From the NCBI GenBank assembly GCA_964236465.1, contig CAXSBZ010000007.1:55047-119046 (forward strand): DNA of 64,000 nt, given 5' to 3'. Origin of the DNA: Mucilaginibacter_A sp964236465 (GTDB lineage Bacteria; Bacteroidota; Bacteroidia; Sphingobacteriales; Sphingobacteriaceae). The notes below the pieces were generated by a model. It was not told the origin of the DNA. It did no database searches and was given only the letters and a program-made list of their open reading frames with translations. Positions 50,015 to 59,171 of the stretch are shown here, piece by piece (the first letter of the stretch is position 1; each line of letters begins with the position of its first letter). Position numbers and translations under genes: made by a program.

Positions 50015-50356
50015 TTATTTTTTCAAAGGATCGTGGCCCCAGTTTTTTAATGAGTATAACCAAGCTGTGTGGCTTACATCACCTTCGGGCTTTTGCGCGC
50101 TGTGCCGGCTGATATAAGCAATTACTTTATGGATGTGGTGATAATCATCCTCGGTTAAATCTTGTTTTTTACTTTTTAAGATAGCAATAATATGTTTTGC
50201 AGATTTTCTGCCGATGGATTCGCCGTCACCGCTATCCTGCCCAACTTCTTTTGATTCGTCTTTTTCCAGCCAGCTTTCAATTTCTGAAGCTGACATGTTG
50301 ACCAAATTCTGAAATTTATCGTAAGCTTCTTTTTTGTTTTCTTCTGAGTATTCCAT
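50015..50356 (-). CDS. DUF3140 family protein
   Basis: Small protein of about 113 aa beginning MEYSEENKKEAYDKFQNLVN. Family features are the MSASEIESWLEKDESKEVGQ helix, SIGRKSAKHIIAILKSKKQDLTEDDYHHIHKVIAYISRHSAQKP and a C-terminal LYSLKNWGHDPLKK. The upstream in-frame Met at 50383 adds nine poorly fitting residues. Known members are uncharacterised; the charged helical character suggests a nucleic-acid or protein-binding role. It converges on the RNA-ligase-like gene. Confidence 0.8.
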   Translation of the reverse strand: MEYSEENKKEAYDKFQNLVNMSASEIESWLEKDESKEVGQDSGDGESIGRKSAKHIIAILKSKKQDLTEDDYHHIHKVIAYISRHSAQKPEGDVSHTAWLYSLKNWGHDPLKK

Positions 50357-50431
50357 AAAACTTCTTTTTAAACTTAACCGCAACTGAAAAGGAAAGTTTA
50401 AACAGGCATTAATAAACTTATAAAATTAATC

Positions 50432-53143
50432 TTACTGCACTTTATACCGATAATTCGTCCGGCCGATGTTGCCATCTTTATCAATTCCTTCGGCGATAAC
50501 ACGGTAAGTGCCTTTGCCATCCGCATTGTAAAACTCAAAAGAAGCGTTACCTTTTTCATCTGTCAGCACACGTGGGTTCCAGTAAACGGTGCTCCGGTAA
50601 TCCAATCCTTGCATGGTGCTGCGCGTTACTTCATATTTAGGCGAATAAAAAACGCGGCTGCTGGTATATCCTTTCGGCACAAAAGTTACTTTGCCCGGAT
50701 TTGGGATCAGGTCCTGAATATCTTTCATCGTTACTTTTTTGTGCTCCACCTTTTTCATGTTCACCACCAGCACACCATTTGTATTATAAGTACGGTTGAT
50801 ACCGCTCAAATCATCTTTCAAAAACACCTCAATTGATTCTATTTCAGCGGATTGCAAACTGTTCAGATAGGAAATATCTACCGGCATCCCGCCCACAAAA
50901 GTTTGAACCGGTGTTCTGTTTCCTGCCTGGTAATCGCGCCGGACATAAAGATTGTTATCCACGTAAGTCAGCCCGAAAAGGTTACCCTGCAAGCAGGCCA
51001 AAAACAAAGCACAATCCATCAGTCTTGTCCCCGGGATCAACTGATCCGGAACCATGCTTAAACCTGTCAGAGCTGGATAATCGATGTGGCTGGGTTTTTT
51101 AGCCTCAACTACACCTTTTATGACAACTTCTTTCAGTGTCCGGCCGTTAAAATATTGCTTTTTACCATTTTGCAGATACACATTCAGCGTACTGTCAATA
51201 TTCAGCACCTCGTCCGGTTGCTGCGGATTTTTATTAACGGTTTGTGCAGCAGTTCCGCTAAGGGTAATCATCATGTTCCGGTTGCCGGAACTTCCGCCAG
51301 CAGTCAAAATTACTTTAGAAGAATCCCGAACCAGCACTTTTGGAAAAGTAAAAACGCCATTAGAATTGGTAACCACTTGGGTAGAAAAATTATGATCCGG
51401 CACTTGTAGTTTTACCACGCCCCGTGCCAGTGGAAGCCCGGAAAGGTCTCGCAAGGTGCCGTTTATGTCGATGCCAGCTTCCGGGAAAAACGTGATTTCG
51501 GGCGAAGTATTGGCCATAATTGCCTGATAATTAAAACGGCGATAACCTTGCGTCAGCATCAATACATCCAGCTCGGCAGCAGTTTGCTCATTCGGGTTTT
51601 TAAAGTAATAATTTGGTTTTTCGATGTAACCTTTCAGTTCAGAAGTAAGCAGCAGGTTGGTTAGGATAGTCGTTTCCGCATTTTCATCGAACGGGATTTT
51701 ACTTTCATCAATCACCGAAACAGACAAATTGGCTTCCGCAGGCAAGGCTTTGTTTTTTGCCGTAACGTTGATCTTTACTTTTTCCCGCGTTACGTATGCT
51801 GTTTTTACCGCACTTAAATTGATGCCCAGCTGATCATTGTGCTGGATAAATGCAATCCGTTCTGAAACCGGATGACCATCCGCAGCAAATAATGTGAGTT
51901 GGATAACACCTGTCGGAAACTTGCTTTTCGGGATAGAAGCACTGTAAACCAAGGCCTGCAAAGAAGTTTGCGCCGCATAGCAAATCACGCCGCCGCAGCG
52001 GGCGATGATGTAAAAACCTTTGTTTTGATATTTTTTCAGGAAAGTATCATTGGTCGAAAGCCTTAAAAAAAGATTGTTCTCGTCCGCATTGTTTACACTC
52101 ATGCTGATGCCTTCATTCAGCACTTTCGGGAGGCTGACGGTTGATTTGGAGCCATCTGCAAAAATCAGGTTGGCACGATACGTTTTGCCAGCTTCCGGCA
52201 GCAGCATAAAAGTGCCCATGCCCAAGCTGGAGCCGGAAAACTCTGTTGCTGTTTTGCCATCGTTATCTACCACAGTCCCTTTTGTGCCGATACCTAAACC
52301 ATTGGCAGCCAAAGCTTTTACGGCTACTTTTGTTCGGATGCCTGCAATCAAATCGCCGCCTTCCGGGAAAAACTGTGCATCCGGCGTAGCAGTTGCCGTG
52401 CGTAAAGAAAACGTATTGGTTGTAGCTTTTTTATCGTTGGCGATTGTGGTAAAAAGCGTTCCGGCAGCAAGCGAAGTGCCTGATTTTGTGCTGATGCTGA
52501 TTGGCAGAAAACCGTTTTGGTCTGTGGTGCCTTTGCCTTTGGCCACGGTTTCGTAATCCACTTCCACACGCCAGCTTACTTTTTTATTGGCATAAGGCGC
52601 GCCGTTTCCATCCTTGTAATAAATACCGGCGTTGGCTTTGGAAGGATTGTCTTTTGTCGCACCCGAAAAAGAAATTTTAGTCAAAACTGTATTCTCAATC
52701 AAATCACCAATGGCAATATTTTTATTGAAAAAATAATCCGGATCGTAATTGCGCATGTAGTTGGTGTAAGCGCGGATATGGTAATTCCCTTGTTTGTAAA
52801 CCAATGGCTGCACCGTAATATCGCCGGAAGCAATGCTGTTGACCACAGGAAGTTTCAAACTTTCAATCAATGAATCCCGGCTGGTATAAACATCTACATA
52901 AACAATTTTGCTCAATACGGAAGGTTCATGCAAACCGGCCGTAACATAAGCTTTAAACCAGATGGTATCGCCCACGGCATAATAAGGTTTATCAAAATGG
53001 AGGTACACTTTTTCTACCGGATGGCCTTCTGCAAACTTGGCCGATTTGATGATGATCGTGTTTAAACTGACTGTATCCTGGGCAAAAACGGAACTGACAA
53101 CAACAAAAAACAATGCAGATAGTAGAAACTTGGCCGAACGCAT
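50432..53143 (-). CDS. Large secreted protein with MG2-like and TonB-plug-like regions
   Basis: From MRSAKFLLSALFFVVVSSVFAQ (signal peptide) the product is about 903 aa; a start seven codons upstream is possible. HFDKPYYAVGDTIWFKAYV resembles the MG2/alpha-2-macroglobulin-like domains common in exported Bacteroidota proteins, and similar strands continue. Near residue 590 a carboxypeptidase-regulatory-like domain (NGTLRDLSGLPLARGVVKLQ), then about residue 690-810 a TonB plug-like stretch ending EIESIEVFLKDD. It does not continue into a beta-barrel, so it is not a complete receptor. It is probably an outer-surface protein of unknown function. A TGCTGTTTTTA copy is at 51797-51807. Confidence 0.72.
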   Translation of the reverse strand: MRSAKFLLSALFFVVVSSVFAQDTVSLNTIIIKSAKFAEGHPVEKVYLHFDKPYYAVGDTIWFKAYVTAGLHEPSVLSKIVYVDVYTSRDSLIESLKLPVVNSIASGDITVQPLVYKQGNYHIRAYTNYMRNYDPDYFFNKNIAIGDLIENTVLTKISFSGATKDNPSKANAGIYYKDGNGAPYANKKVSWRVEVDYETVAKGKGTTDQNGFLPISISTKSGTSLAAGTLFTTIANDKKATTNTFSLRTATATPDAQFFPEGGDLIAGIRTKVAVKALAANGLGIGTKGTVVDNDGKTATEFSGSSLGMGTFMLLPEAGKTYRANLIFADGSKSTVSLPKVLNEGISMSVNNADENNLFLRLSTNDTFLKKYQNKGFYIIARCGGVICYAAQTSLQALVYSASIPKSKFPTGVIQLTLFAADGHPVSERIAFIQHNDQLGINLSAVKTAYVTREKVKINVTAKNKALPAEANLSVSVIDESKIPFDENAETTILTNLLLTSELKGYIEKPNYYFKNPNEQTAAELDVLMLTQGYRRFNYQAIMANTSPEITFFPEAGIDINGTLRDLSGLPLARGVVKLQVPDHNFSTQVVTNSNGVFTFPKVLVRDSSKVILTAGGSSGNRNMMITLSGTAAQTVNKNPQQPDEVLNIDSTLNVYLQNGKKQYFNGRTLKEVVIKGVVEAKKPSHIDYPALTGLSMVPDQLIPGTRLMDCALFLACLQGNLFGLTYVDNNLYVRRDYQAGNRTPVQTFVGGMPVDISYLNSLQSAEIESIEVFLKDDLSGINRTYNTNGVLVVNMKKVEHKKVTMKDIQDLIPNPGKVTFVPKGYTSSRVFYSPKYEVTRSTMQGLDYRSTVYWNPRVLTDEKGNASFEFYNADGKGTYRVIAEGIDKDGNIGRTNYRYKVQ

Positions 53144-53241
53144 ATTTAATTTAAGTATTTTCAAAAGATGGCTAAATATAACTATTAACGCCAGGCATCG
53201 GCATCAACGTGTTTACTTTAACAATTTTTATATTTTGGGTG

Positions 53242-53266
53242 ATGCTGTTTTTATAGGGTAAAAATT
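53242..53266 (+). repeat. Dispersed motif, extended form
   Basis: TGCTGTTTTTA (53243-53253), then TAGGG and TAAAAATTG, a full bipartite copy about 100 bp upstream of the 903-aa gene's start. Confidence 0.88.
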
Positions 53267-53295
53267 GGGGAACTGCTTAACAAAATCATAAGCTA

Positions 53296-53362
53296 AAATG
53301 GGATTCATTAACTGACCTATAAGGTTTCCAAAACCTTATAGGTCAGTTAATGAATCCCATTT
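53296..53362. repeat. Perfect 32-bp inverted repeat hairpin
   Basis: The arms 53296-53327 and 53331-53362 pair without mismatch over a three-base loop CCA. The core includes GACCTATAAGG. The sequence has no G/C-rich end or T run, so it is not a usual terminator. Similar ACCTATAAGGTTT palindromes are, to my knowledge, widespread in Bacteroidota intergenic regions. Confidence 0.88.
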
Positions 53363-53379
53363 AATTAAAGAAAACCAAG

Positions 53380-53405
53380 ATACTTCTTTTAGCACATAAA
53401 AACTT
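53380..53405 (+). repeat. Dispersed motif, extended form
   Basis: TACTTCTTTTA (53381-53391), then GCACA and TAAAAACTTG, 18 bp after the perfect hairpin. Confidence 0.84.
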
Positions 53406-53530
53406 GCAAGTATAACAACTTGGGTTAATCGTTCTACCTCAAGCTTTTTTAATGATAAGATATAATTTTTATTCAACAAAAAAACTACAAATTTTTAGCA
53501 TCTTTTTTACAAGTTTATCTAAACACAAAA

Positions 53531-53558
53531 ACCCTTTAAACCAAAAGATTTAAAGGGT
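53531..53558. terminator. Intrinsic terminator of yceI
   Basis: ACCCTTTAAA pairs with TTTAAAGGGT around an eight-base loop with T runs outside. It lies 22 bp after the yceI stop on the minus strand. A motif copy with changed last base (TAAAAGAAGCT) is at 53570-53580. Confidence 0.85.
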
Positions 53559-53579
53559 TTTTGAGGTGATAAAAGAAGC

Positions 53580-54164
53580 TTACTTTGCTTGCGCAAATTC
53601 CAATCTCAAATCAATCGTTACGTCTTTGCCAACAGTTGCACCGCCGGCTTCGGTTGCGGCGTTCCATTTCAAACCATAATCAAAACGGTTGATTATGGTA
53701 GTTGCTTTAAAACCAACTTTCGTATTTCCGTAACCATCTTTGGCTGTTCCGCCATAAGTAACATCAAATTTTACCGGTTTGGTTACGCTGCGGATGGTTA
53801 GGTTTCCCATCAAAGCATATTTATTGCCAGCTAGTTTTTGCATGGAAGTGCCTTTAAAAACCATGTTCGGATATTTCTCGGTGTTGAAGAAATCATCGCT
53901 TTTCAAATGCTTGTCGCGCATTTCATTGTCCGTGTTCACACTGTTTACATCGATGGTAAAATCGACATTGGCATCCGTAAAATCCGGTTTGGTATTGGTC
54001 ATTGTTCCTTTAAAAGTCTTGAAATTGCCTTCTACTTCGGAAATAACCAAATGCGTAACCGTGAATTTGGCAGAAGAGTGCGCCGGGTCAACATTCCATT
54101 TGGTTTGTGCAAACAAAGCCGATTGACTTAAAACAAGGGCAGCGGCAAGGATGAGTTTTTTCAT
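53580..54164 (-). CDS. YceI family periplasmic protein
   Basis: Secreted lipocalin-like protein of 194 aa. Signal peptide KLILAAALVLSQSALFAQ, then WNVDPAHSSAKFTVTHLVISEVEGNFKTF, the family opening block, KHLKSDDFFNTEKYPNMVFK and GNLTIRSVTKPVKFDVTYGG, and FKATTIINRFDYGLKWN. Members bind isoprenoid-like lipids in the periplasm. No cytochrome b561 partner is adjacent. It ends before a clear terminator. Confidence 0.93.
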   Translation of the reverse strand: MKKLILAAALVLSQSALFAQTKWNVDPAHSSAKFTVTHLVISEVEGNFKTFKGTMTNTKPDFTDANVDFTIDVNSVNTDNEMRDKHLKSDDFFNTEKYPNMVFKGTSMQKLAGNKYALMGNLTIRSVTKPVKFDVTYGGTAKDGYGNTKVGFKATTIINRFDYGLKWNAATEAGGATVGKDVTIDLRLEFAQAK

Positions 54165-54282
54165 TTTTTGTGATTGTGAGTTTTGAATGATTGTGATTTT
54201 ACAGGGGTAAAAGTAGCATTACGTTAACGCACATGCTATTGATCGAAATCAATAAATGTTTAAACATCTTTTTGCACAAAAA

Positions 54283-54309
54283 AACAGACCAGGTTTAAGC
54301 TGATCTGTT
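54283..54309 (-). terminator. Intrinsic terminator of GH1-like gene
   Basis: AACAGACCAG pairs with CTGATCTGTT around a seven-base loop with A/T tracts outside; located 27 bp after the minus-strand stop at 54336. Confidence 0.8.
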
Positions 54310-54335
54310 TTTACTTGTAGATTAATTGGAAGGTA

Positions 54336-55508
54336 TTAATGATAGGCCGGCTCATTTAAAGCAGCGGCAACTTTTGCCTGGCCTGCCAAAAATGCTGCTG
54401 CATATTCCTGGTTAAGCACGCGGCGCGGCAACTCATCCGGATAAAACTCAACATCCCACAAACCCGAATGATGCCAAACCGTGAGATGGTCCCAATCCGG
54501 GCGGTCAATGATCGGGTAGATGCAAACTCCCCATAAAGGAATATTATTTTGTAACAAGATGGCTGTTTCTTCTGCAATATAACTTATCCATTTGGGCCGG
54601 TCTTCTTTAGGATGGCTGGTTTCTGTAAGCACAACAGGATAATTGATGTAGCGCTGATATGCTTCCGTCATTAAACTACTAAACGGACGCCAACGGTTGT
54701 CTCGCGGATCGTCTATCCACTTTAAATACTGATGGGTAGTGCTCACCCAATGGTTGTTGTAATAATAGTTAAAGCCTAAAATATCTATATAATTAGGGGC
54801 TCCTCCAAGCTCAGGGCACATGCGTCCGCAAAGAATATCAACAGCCTGGTACTGGTTTTCGTGTATATTTTGTGCAGAAATTATTTCTTCTTCAGTTGCA
54901 TCCAAAGGCGGCACAACCTGCATCAACGGTTCGGTTGTCATGATCTTGACAGAAGGATCAAATTCGCGCATCGCAACAATACCTTGAATATAAGCACGCA
55001 TCAGCGCATATTTCACTTCCCATCCCTGGTTGATGCAATAAGGAGATGTGGCACGCACATCGCCGCCCAACCAGGAAATAAAGTTTACTTCGTTTATCGG
55101 CGTAACAATAAGTGTATCATCAGGACTGACCGAGCGGTAAAAAACCACGAATGCCCGGCATAAAGCAGCAAAACGCTCGGCAAATTTGGGGTGCAGCGGC
55201 GTTAAATCTTCTGCAAAACCGAAATGGCAAATATCCCACAATTGCTGGATACCGTTTGCTTTGCCGCGTTCAATCATATAAGCAACGGAAGTCCAGTCGT
55301 ATTGGTAAGGACTCGTTTCAATATAGCTCCAGCGGATACCTTCGCGAACGGTTTTGATGTTAAATTGTGCTAAGTCCTGGTAATCCTGATCTATCAATTC
55401 CAGATGTCCGGTTTCCTTCAATAAGTCAACGCGGTTTCCATAAAAGTTAAGCTGATCTGTGCATTCGTAGCCCGCCATCCAAAAAGAGCGGAAAGGATTT
55501 TTGTTCAT
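54336..55508 (-). CDS. GH1-like glycoside hydrolase
   Basis: A 390-aa TIM-barrel hydrolase resembling family 1 beta-glucosidases but shorter than the usual 440-480. RSFWMAGYECTDQLN opens the barrel, VREGIRWSYIETSPYQYDW is typical of GH1-type sequences, TPINEVNFISWLGG holds the acid/base Glu (N-E), and VVLTETSHPKED holds the nucleophile Glu. No signal peptide is evident, so it is cytoplasmic. Similar proteins in Bacteroidota are annotated as family 1-related; the substrate is unknown. Confidence 0.75.
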   Translation of the reverse strand: MNKNPFRSFWMAGYECTDQLNFYGNRVDLLKETGHLELIDQDYQDLAQFNIKTVREGIRWSYIETSPYQYDWTSVAYMIERGKANGIQQLWDICHFGFAEDLTPLHPKFAERFAALCRAFVVFYRSVSPDDTLIVTPINEVNFISWLGGDVRATSPYCINQGWEVKYALMRAYIQGIVAMREFDPSVKIMTTEPLMQVVPPLDATEEEIISAQNIHENQYQAVDILCGRMCPELGGAPNYIDILGFNYYYNNHWVSTTHQYLKWIDDPRDNRWRPFSSLMTEAYQRYINYPVVLTETSHPKEDRPKWISYIAEETAILLQNNIPLWGVCIYPIIDRPDWDHLTVWHHSGLWDVEFYPDELPRRVLNQEYAAAFLAGQAKVAAALNEPAYH

Positions 55509-55606
55509 ATAAATAATCGATATCTTGAAAAGACTTTATTAACGCAGAAAGGCTTTGTTTGTAAAATAATATTTTTATTTCTTTTTGTTTTTATAAATAA
55601 TATAAT

Positions 55607-56401
55607 TTACGGAACTACTATTTCTCCGCACAAATAAGTAATGGCTTTGCCCGAAATCAGCACACGTTCACCTTTGTTTTCGCACCAGATTTCTCCTTTT
55701 CGGGCAGATAATTGATAAGCACGCATGCTGTTTTTATCCAACCTTTTTGCCCAATAAGGAATGAGCGTGCAATGTGCAGAACCCGTAACCGGATCTTCGG
55801 GAACGCTGCAAGAAGGTGCAAAAAACCGGGAAACGAAATCCACTTCTTCGCCGGGAGCAGTCACAATAATGCCAATCACATCTATCTTTCCAAGCAAAGC
55901 AAAATCAGGTTTCAGGTTAACAATGTCTGCTTCGGATTCATACACTACAAAATAATCACGGGACTTTTGGATGATCGAAGGTGAAGCATTTCCGCCCAAA
56001 GCTTCCAGCAAAATATCAGGTACTTCACAAGGTTGCAGCGGCCGCGAAGGGAAATCCAAAGTATAAAGATCGTCGGTTTTAGAAACAACTAAAGTTCCGG
56101 CAACTTTGGTTTTGAAGCTGATACTTGCTCCCTCAAAACCCAATTCTGTATAAAGAATATGTGCCGAAGCCAACGTTGCATGTCCGCACAAATCGATTTC
56201 CAGTTCCGGCGTAAACCATCTCAGCATAAAACCATCTCCATCAGGAACGAAGAATGCTGTTTCTGCCAGGTTATTTTCCAAAGCAATCTGCTGCATAATT
56301 TCGTCGGGTAGCCATTCAGTTAGCGGACAAACGGCAGCCGGGTTTCCGCCAAAAAGCTGGTCGGTAAAAGCATCAGCTTGGTAAATTTGTATAGTTTTCA
56401 T
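55607..56401 (-). CDS. PhzF family isomerase
   Basis: PhzF/DapF-fold protein of 264 aa. Family signatures: QADAFTDQLFGGNPAAVC, LAETAFFV, ELEIDLCGHATLASAHIL (active-site region with CGHAT) and SVPEDPVTGSAHCTLIPYW, then SARKGEIWCENKGERVLISGKA near the end. PhzF enzymes isomerise dihydroxyanthranilate; most homologues have unknown substrates. A TGCTGTTTTTA copy is at 55726-55736. Confidence 0.95.
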   Translation of the reverse strand: MKTIQIYQADAFTDQLFGGNPAAVCPLTEWLPDEIMQQIALENNLAETAFFVPDGDGFMLRWFTPELEIDLCGHATLASAHILYTELGFEGASISFKTKVAGTLVVSKTDDLYTLDFPSRPLQPCEVPDILLEALGGNASPSIIQKSRDYFVVYESEADIVNLKPDFALLGKIDVIGIIVTAPGEEVDFVSRFFAPSCSVPEDPVTGSAHCTLIPYWAKRLDKNSMRAYQLSARKGEIWCENKGERVLISGKAITYLCGEIVVP

Positions 56402-56435
56402 TAGGTTAAATTACGTTGATTTATAAAATTTTAGT

Positions 56436-56520
56436 TTTGTCACGCCGAACTTGTTTCGGTACTTGTCATAAAAATTGTGATGTTGGAAGAGGGCTCCTGA
56501 ACCAAATTCAGGATGACAAA
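56436..56520. repeat. Inverted-repeat element of 85 bp
   Basis: The left arm from TTTGTCACGCCGAACTTG and the right arm to the complementary CCTGAACC ... GATGACAAA share the pattern TTTGTCAnnCnGAAnTTGnT in opposite orientation. It is untranslated, between PhzF and endonuclease V genes. It looks like the GTCATnCTGAA family of dispersed intergenic repeats common in Bacteroidota. Confidence 0.65.
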
Positions 56521-56565
56521 CACAACAGCTTAAATTGAAAAAACAGAAAGCTACAATATAGCTTT

Positions 56566-57279
56566 TCAAAATAAACCCAGCTGCATACTGTTTTTATCAC
56601 CTATATTTTGGGTTCGGATTTGGTTGACCAGTAAATGTGCTTTGCGCGTAGGATCGGGGATGCGATAACCGGTTATACATTGCTTGATGATTTCCAAACT
56701 TTGATCTAAGTTGATGCGATGGCCGGGAGAAATAAAAACCGGATTGACTTTGTTTTTGGTACGCAATGCAGCACCGATCACTTCGTCGCGGTCATAAATT
56801 AAGCTTTCTGATCCGGCTGCTTCCGGCAAAAGTTCAAACTTTCCGGTGAGCAGACTTTTGGCGCAACCCATTGTGGACGTGTCTGTTATCAACCCAAAAT
56901 GTGTGGCAATGCCCATGCGGCGCGGGTGGGCAATCCCTTGTCCGTCTAAAACCAGCAGATCCGGTTTGATTTTGAGCTGGTTCCAAGCTTTTATCAGCGA
57001 AGGGATTTCTCGAAAAGAAAGCAAACCGGGAATGTATGGAAAAGAAGTTTTGCTGATGACGGTGGATTTTTCCAGCTCCTGCAAACCCGGAAAACTCAAA
57101 ACGATGATACCGGCATAAACCGTTTCTTCGTATTTGTTGAAAGAAATATCTGCACCGGCAATGGTTTGGACGGGTTTTGATAGTGGTTCGATCCTGATTT
57201 GCGCACGTAGCTCTTTCTGCAATTCGATCGCTTGAGCAGGAGTTAGTTGGTCGTATTCTTCAACAGAAATTTGTGGCAT
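56566..57279 (-). CDS. nfi: Endonuclease V
   Basis: Deoxyinosine-specific DNA repair endonuclease of 237 aa, cutting one base 3' of the lesion. The first catalytic Asp is in IAGADISFNK, the acidic site continues in YAGIIVLSFPGLQELE, the family wedge is SFPYIPGLLSFREIPSL, and LLVLDGQGIAHPRRMGIATHFGL holds the second Asp. A motif copy is inside the 3' end (56586-56596) and another overlaps the first base of the start codon (57279-57289). Confidence 0.95.
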   Translation of the reverse strand: MPQISVEEYDQLTPAQAIELQKELRAQIRIEPLSKPVQTIAGADISFNKYEETVYAGIIVLSFPGLQELEKSTVISKTSFPYIPGLLSFREIPSLIKAWNQLKIKPDLLVLDGQGIAHPRRMGIATHFGLITDTSTMGCAKSLLTGKFELLPEAAGSESLIYDRDEVIGAALRTKNKVNPVFISPGHRINLDQSLEIIKQCITGYRIPDPTRKAHLLVNQIRTQNIGDKNSMQLGLF

Positions 57280-57335
57280 AAAAGAAGCATTTCGGTTTAA
57301 ATAAAAATCCTTCTAAACTCAGGAAAAAACCTTAC

Positions 57336-57908
57336 TTATAAATGTGTATTGCTCCTAAAAAGTTTGATGGAAATGGCCAGCAGGATAATACCGAAAGCTT
57401 TCCGCAGCACGCTTAATCCGGTTTTACCCAATAATCTTTCCAACACTTGCACATTTTTGAGTACCAGGTAAACAAAAATTGTGTTCAAAGTGATCCCGAC
57501 TAAAATATTTTGCGTCTGGTATTCTGATTTTAAGGAGAGCAAAGTCGTCATGGTTCCGGCACCGGCAATCAGCGGAAAAGCGAGCGGAACGATGGAAGCG
57601 GTAGAAGAAATTTCCTCTTCTTTGAATAACCTGATGCCCAAAATAAGCTCAACAGCGATCACAAAAATAACGAGCGAACCGGCGATGGCAAAAGAAGCAA
57701 CGTCTATATTGATGATGGCCAGGAGCTGATCGCCCACAAAAAGGAAAATAATCATCAATACCAAAACTGTTAGAGACGCTTTTTCTGATTCGATTTTTCC
57801 GGCTTTTTGGCGAAGATCAATGATGATCGGAATGGTGCCTATGATATCGATGATGGCAAACAGGATCATGGTAACAGATAAAATTTCTCTGGCGTTGAAT
57901 TTTAACAT
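57336..57908 (-). CDS. MarC family membrane protein
   Basis: Six-span inner-membrane protein of 190 aa of the MarC/UPF0056 family. Hydrophobic segments with family features: LFAIIDIIGTIPIIIDL at the start, LVLMIIFLFVGDQLLAIINI, FAIAGSLVIFVIAVELILGI and SIVPLAFPLIAGAGTMTTLL. Its role is unresolved. It overlaps the downstream end of the MFS gene by seven bases and so is in the same operon. Confidence 0.92.
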   Translation of the reverse strand: MLKFNAREILSVTMILFAIIDIIGTIPIIIDLRQKAGKIESEKASLTVLVLMIIFLFVGDQLLAIINIDVASFAIAGSLVIFVIAVELILGIRLFKEEEISSTASIVPLAFPLIAGAGTMTTLLSLKSEYQTQNILVGITLNTIFVYLVLKNVQVLERLLGKTGLSVLRKAFGIILLAISIKLFRSNTHL

Positions 57909-59080
57909 GATTTGACGGGATTGCTTTTTTCTTGTGATCTTAAAAGAAAAGTATATAAAAAACCGGCTAAAATGAATAATGCAGATAGAAAGAAAACATA
58001 ATGCACAGAAAAACCGGAAATCAAGCCTGCACTAATCGGGCCTAAAATCTGGCCAATAGAAGCGTAAGACTGGTTGATACCTAAAGTTTCTCCCTGTTCT
58101 TGCTGATCTACCCGGTCAGCAATGATGGAGTTTAACATCGGGTTTCGCACGCCATTGAACAAGCCGTAGCCGCACATGCAGGCCGCAAAGAAAATAAGTT
58201 TTGTGGCAAAGCCGGACATCAGCATCGCCGCAAAACAAAAAACAAGTGATAAAAGAAGTATCAGTGTTCGGGAAGAAATCAGCTTGGTGATGTAAGGGAC
58301 GGCCAGCTGCATCAGGATACCGGAAATACCAAAGCCGGCAAAGAAAACGCCGATTTGAAAAGGTGTAATTTTTAAAACATCTGCCGTGAAAGTTTGGAAA
58401 CCGATGATCATGGTGAACTGCGCCATAGTTAATAAAAAGCCTATAAAAATAGCACTGCCTACAACCGGTTTTTTCAAAACTGTAACCAGAGACTTGAAGC
58501 TGAACTTATTGTCGTTTTTACGTTCGTGTTCGGGATTGGTTTCCTGTAAAAAAAAGTAGGCACACAACACGCCGATCAATGCTATCCCTGCCGAAAAATA
58601 AAACGGGGCCTGCAAACTTACTTTGCTCAAAACACCGCCGATAGCCGGCCCGATTACAAAACCAAAACCAAAAGCCGAGCCGATGATGCCGAAGTTTTTG
58701 GCGCGGTCTTCTGGCGTTGAAGTATCAGAAACCATGGCTTGAGCCACAGAAATGTTTCCGCCGGTGATGCCGTCCAAAATCCGGGCAGCAAAAAGCATGA
58801 TCAAGCTTCGTGCTTGTGCAAAAAGGATAAAAGAAATACAGGTACCGATCAGGCTGATGATCAAGATGGGTTTGCGGCCATATTTATCAGACAATGCACC
58901 CAGAACCGGCGTGGCAAAAAACTGGGCGATGGAAAATGATGCAGTTAATAAACCCAGCGTTTGCTCGGTGATGCCAAATTGCTTGCCGTATGGATAAATT
59001 AGCGGAACAATTATCCCAAAACCTAAGGAGTTGATGACGCATATAAAAACCAGCACCCATAAGTTTTTGTTGTTTTTCAT
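57902..59080 (-). CDS. MFS exporter, TetA-like
   Basis: Major facilitator of 392 aa with about 12 hydrophobic segments, of the drug:H+ antiporter-1 type. Motif A is present in the form GALSDKYGRKPILI, and DGITGGNISVAQAMVSDTSTPEDRAKNFG matches the TetA/Bmr group. The substrate is unknown and annotation as tetracycline exporter would go too far. It ends within the start of marC. One motif copy (58250-58260, minus) is in it. Confidence 0.9.
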   Translation of the reverse strand: MKNNKNLWVLVFICVINSLGFGIIVPLIYPYGKQFGITEQTLGLLTASFSIAQFFATPVLGALSDKYGRKPILIISLIGTCISFILFAQARSLIMLFAARILDGITGGNISVAQAMVSDTSTPEDRAKNFGIIGSAFGFGFVIGPAIGGVLSKVSLQAPFYFSAGIALIGVLCAYFFLQETNPEHERKNDNKFSFKSLVTVLKKPVVGSAIFIGFLLTMAQFTMIIGFQTFTADVLKITPFQIGVFFAGFGISGILMQLAVPYITKLISSRTLILLLSLVFCFAAMLMSGFATKLIFFAACMCGYGLFNGVRNPMLNSIIADRVDQQEQGETLGINQSYASIGQILGPISAGLISGFSVHYVFFLSALFILAGFLYTFLLRSQEKSNPVKSC

Positions 59081-59120
59081 CGGATATAATTAACAGCTAA
59101 AGAAAGTATCAAAACTAAAA

Positions 59121-59149
59121 AAAGGTTCTGCTGGGCAGAACCTTTTTAC
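59121..59149. terminator. Intrinsic terminator after permease gene
   Basis: AAAAAGGTTCTG pairs with CAGAACCTTTTT around a five-base loop; T runs flank both sides. It lies between the MFS start and the permease stop, about 22 bp after the latter on the minus strand. Confidence 0.92.
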
Positions 59150-59171
59150 AAAAAGTATTTTTAATTGTGTT

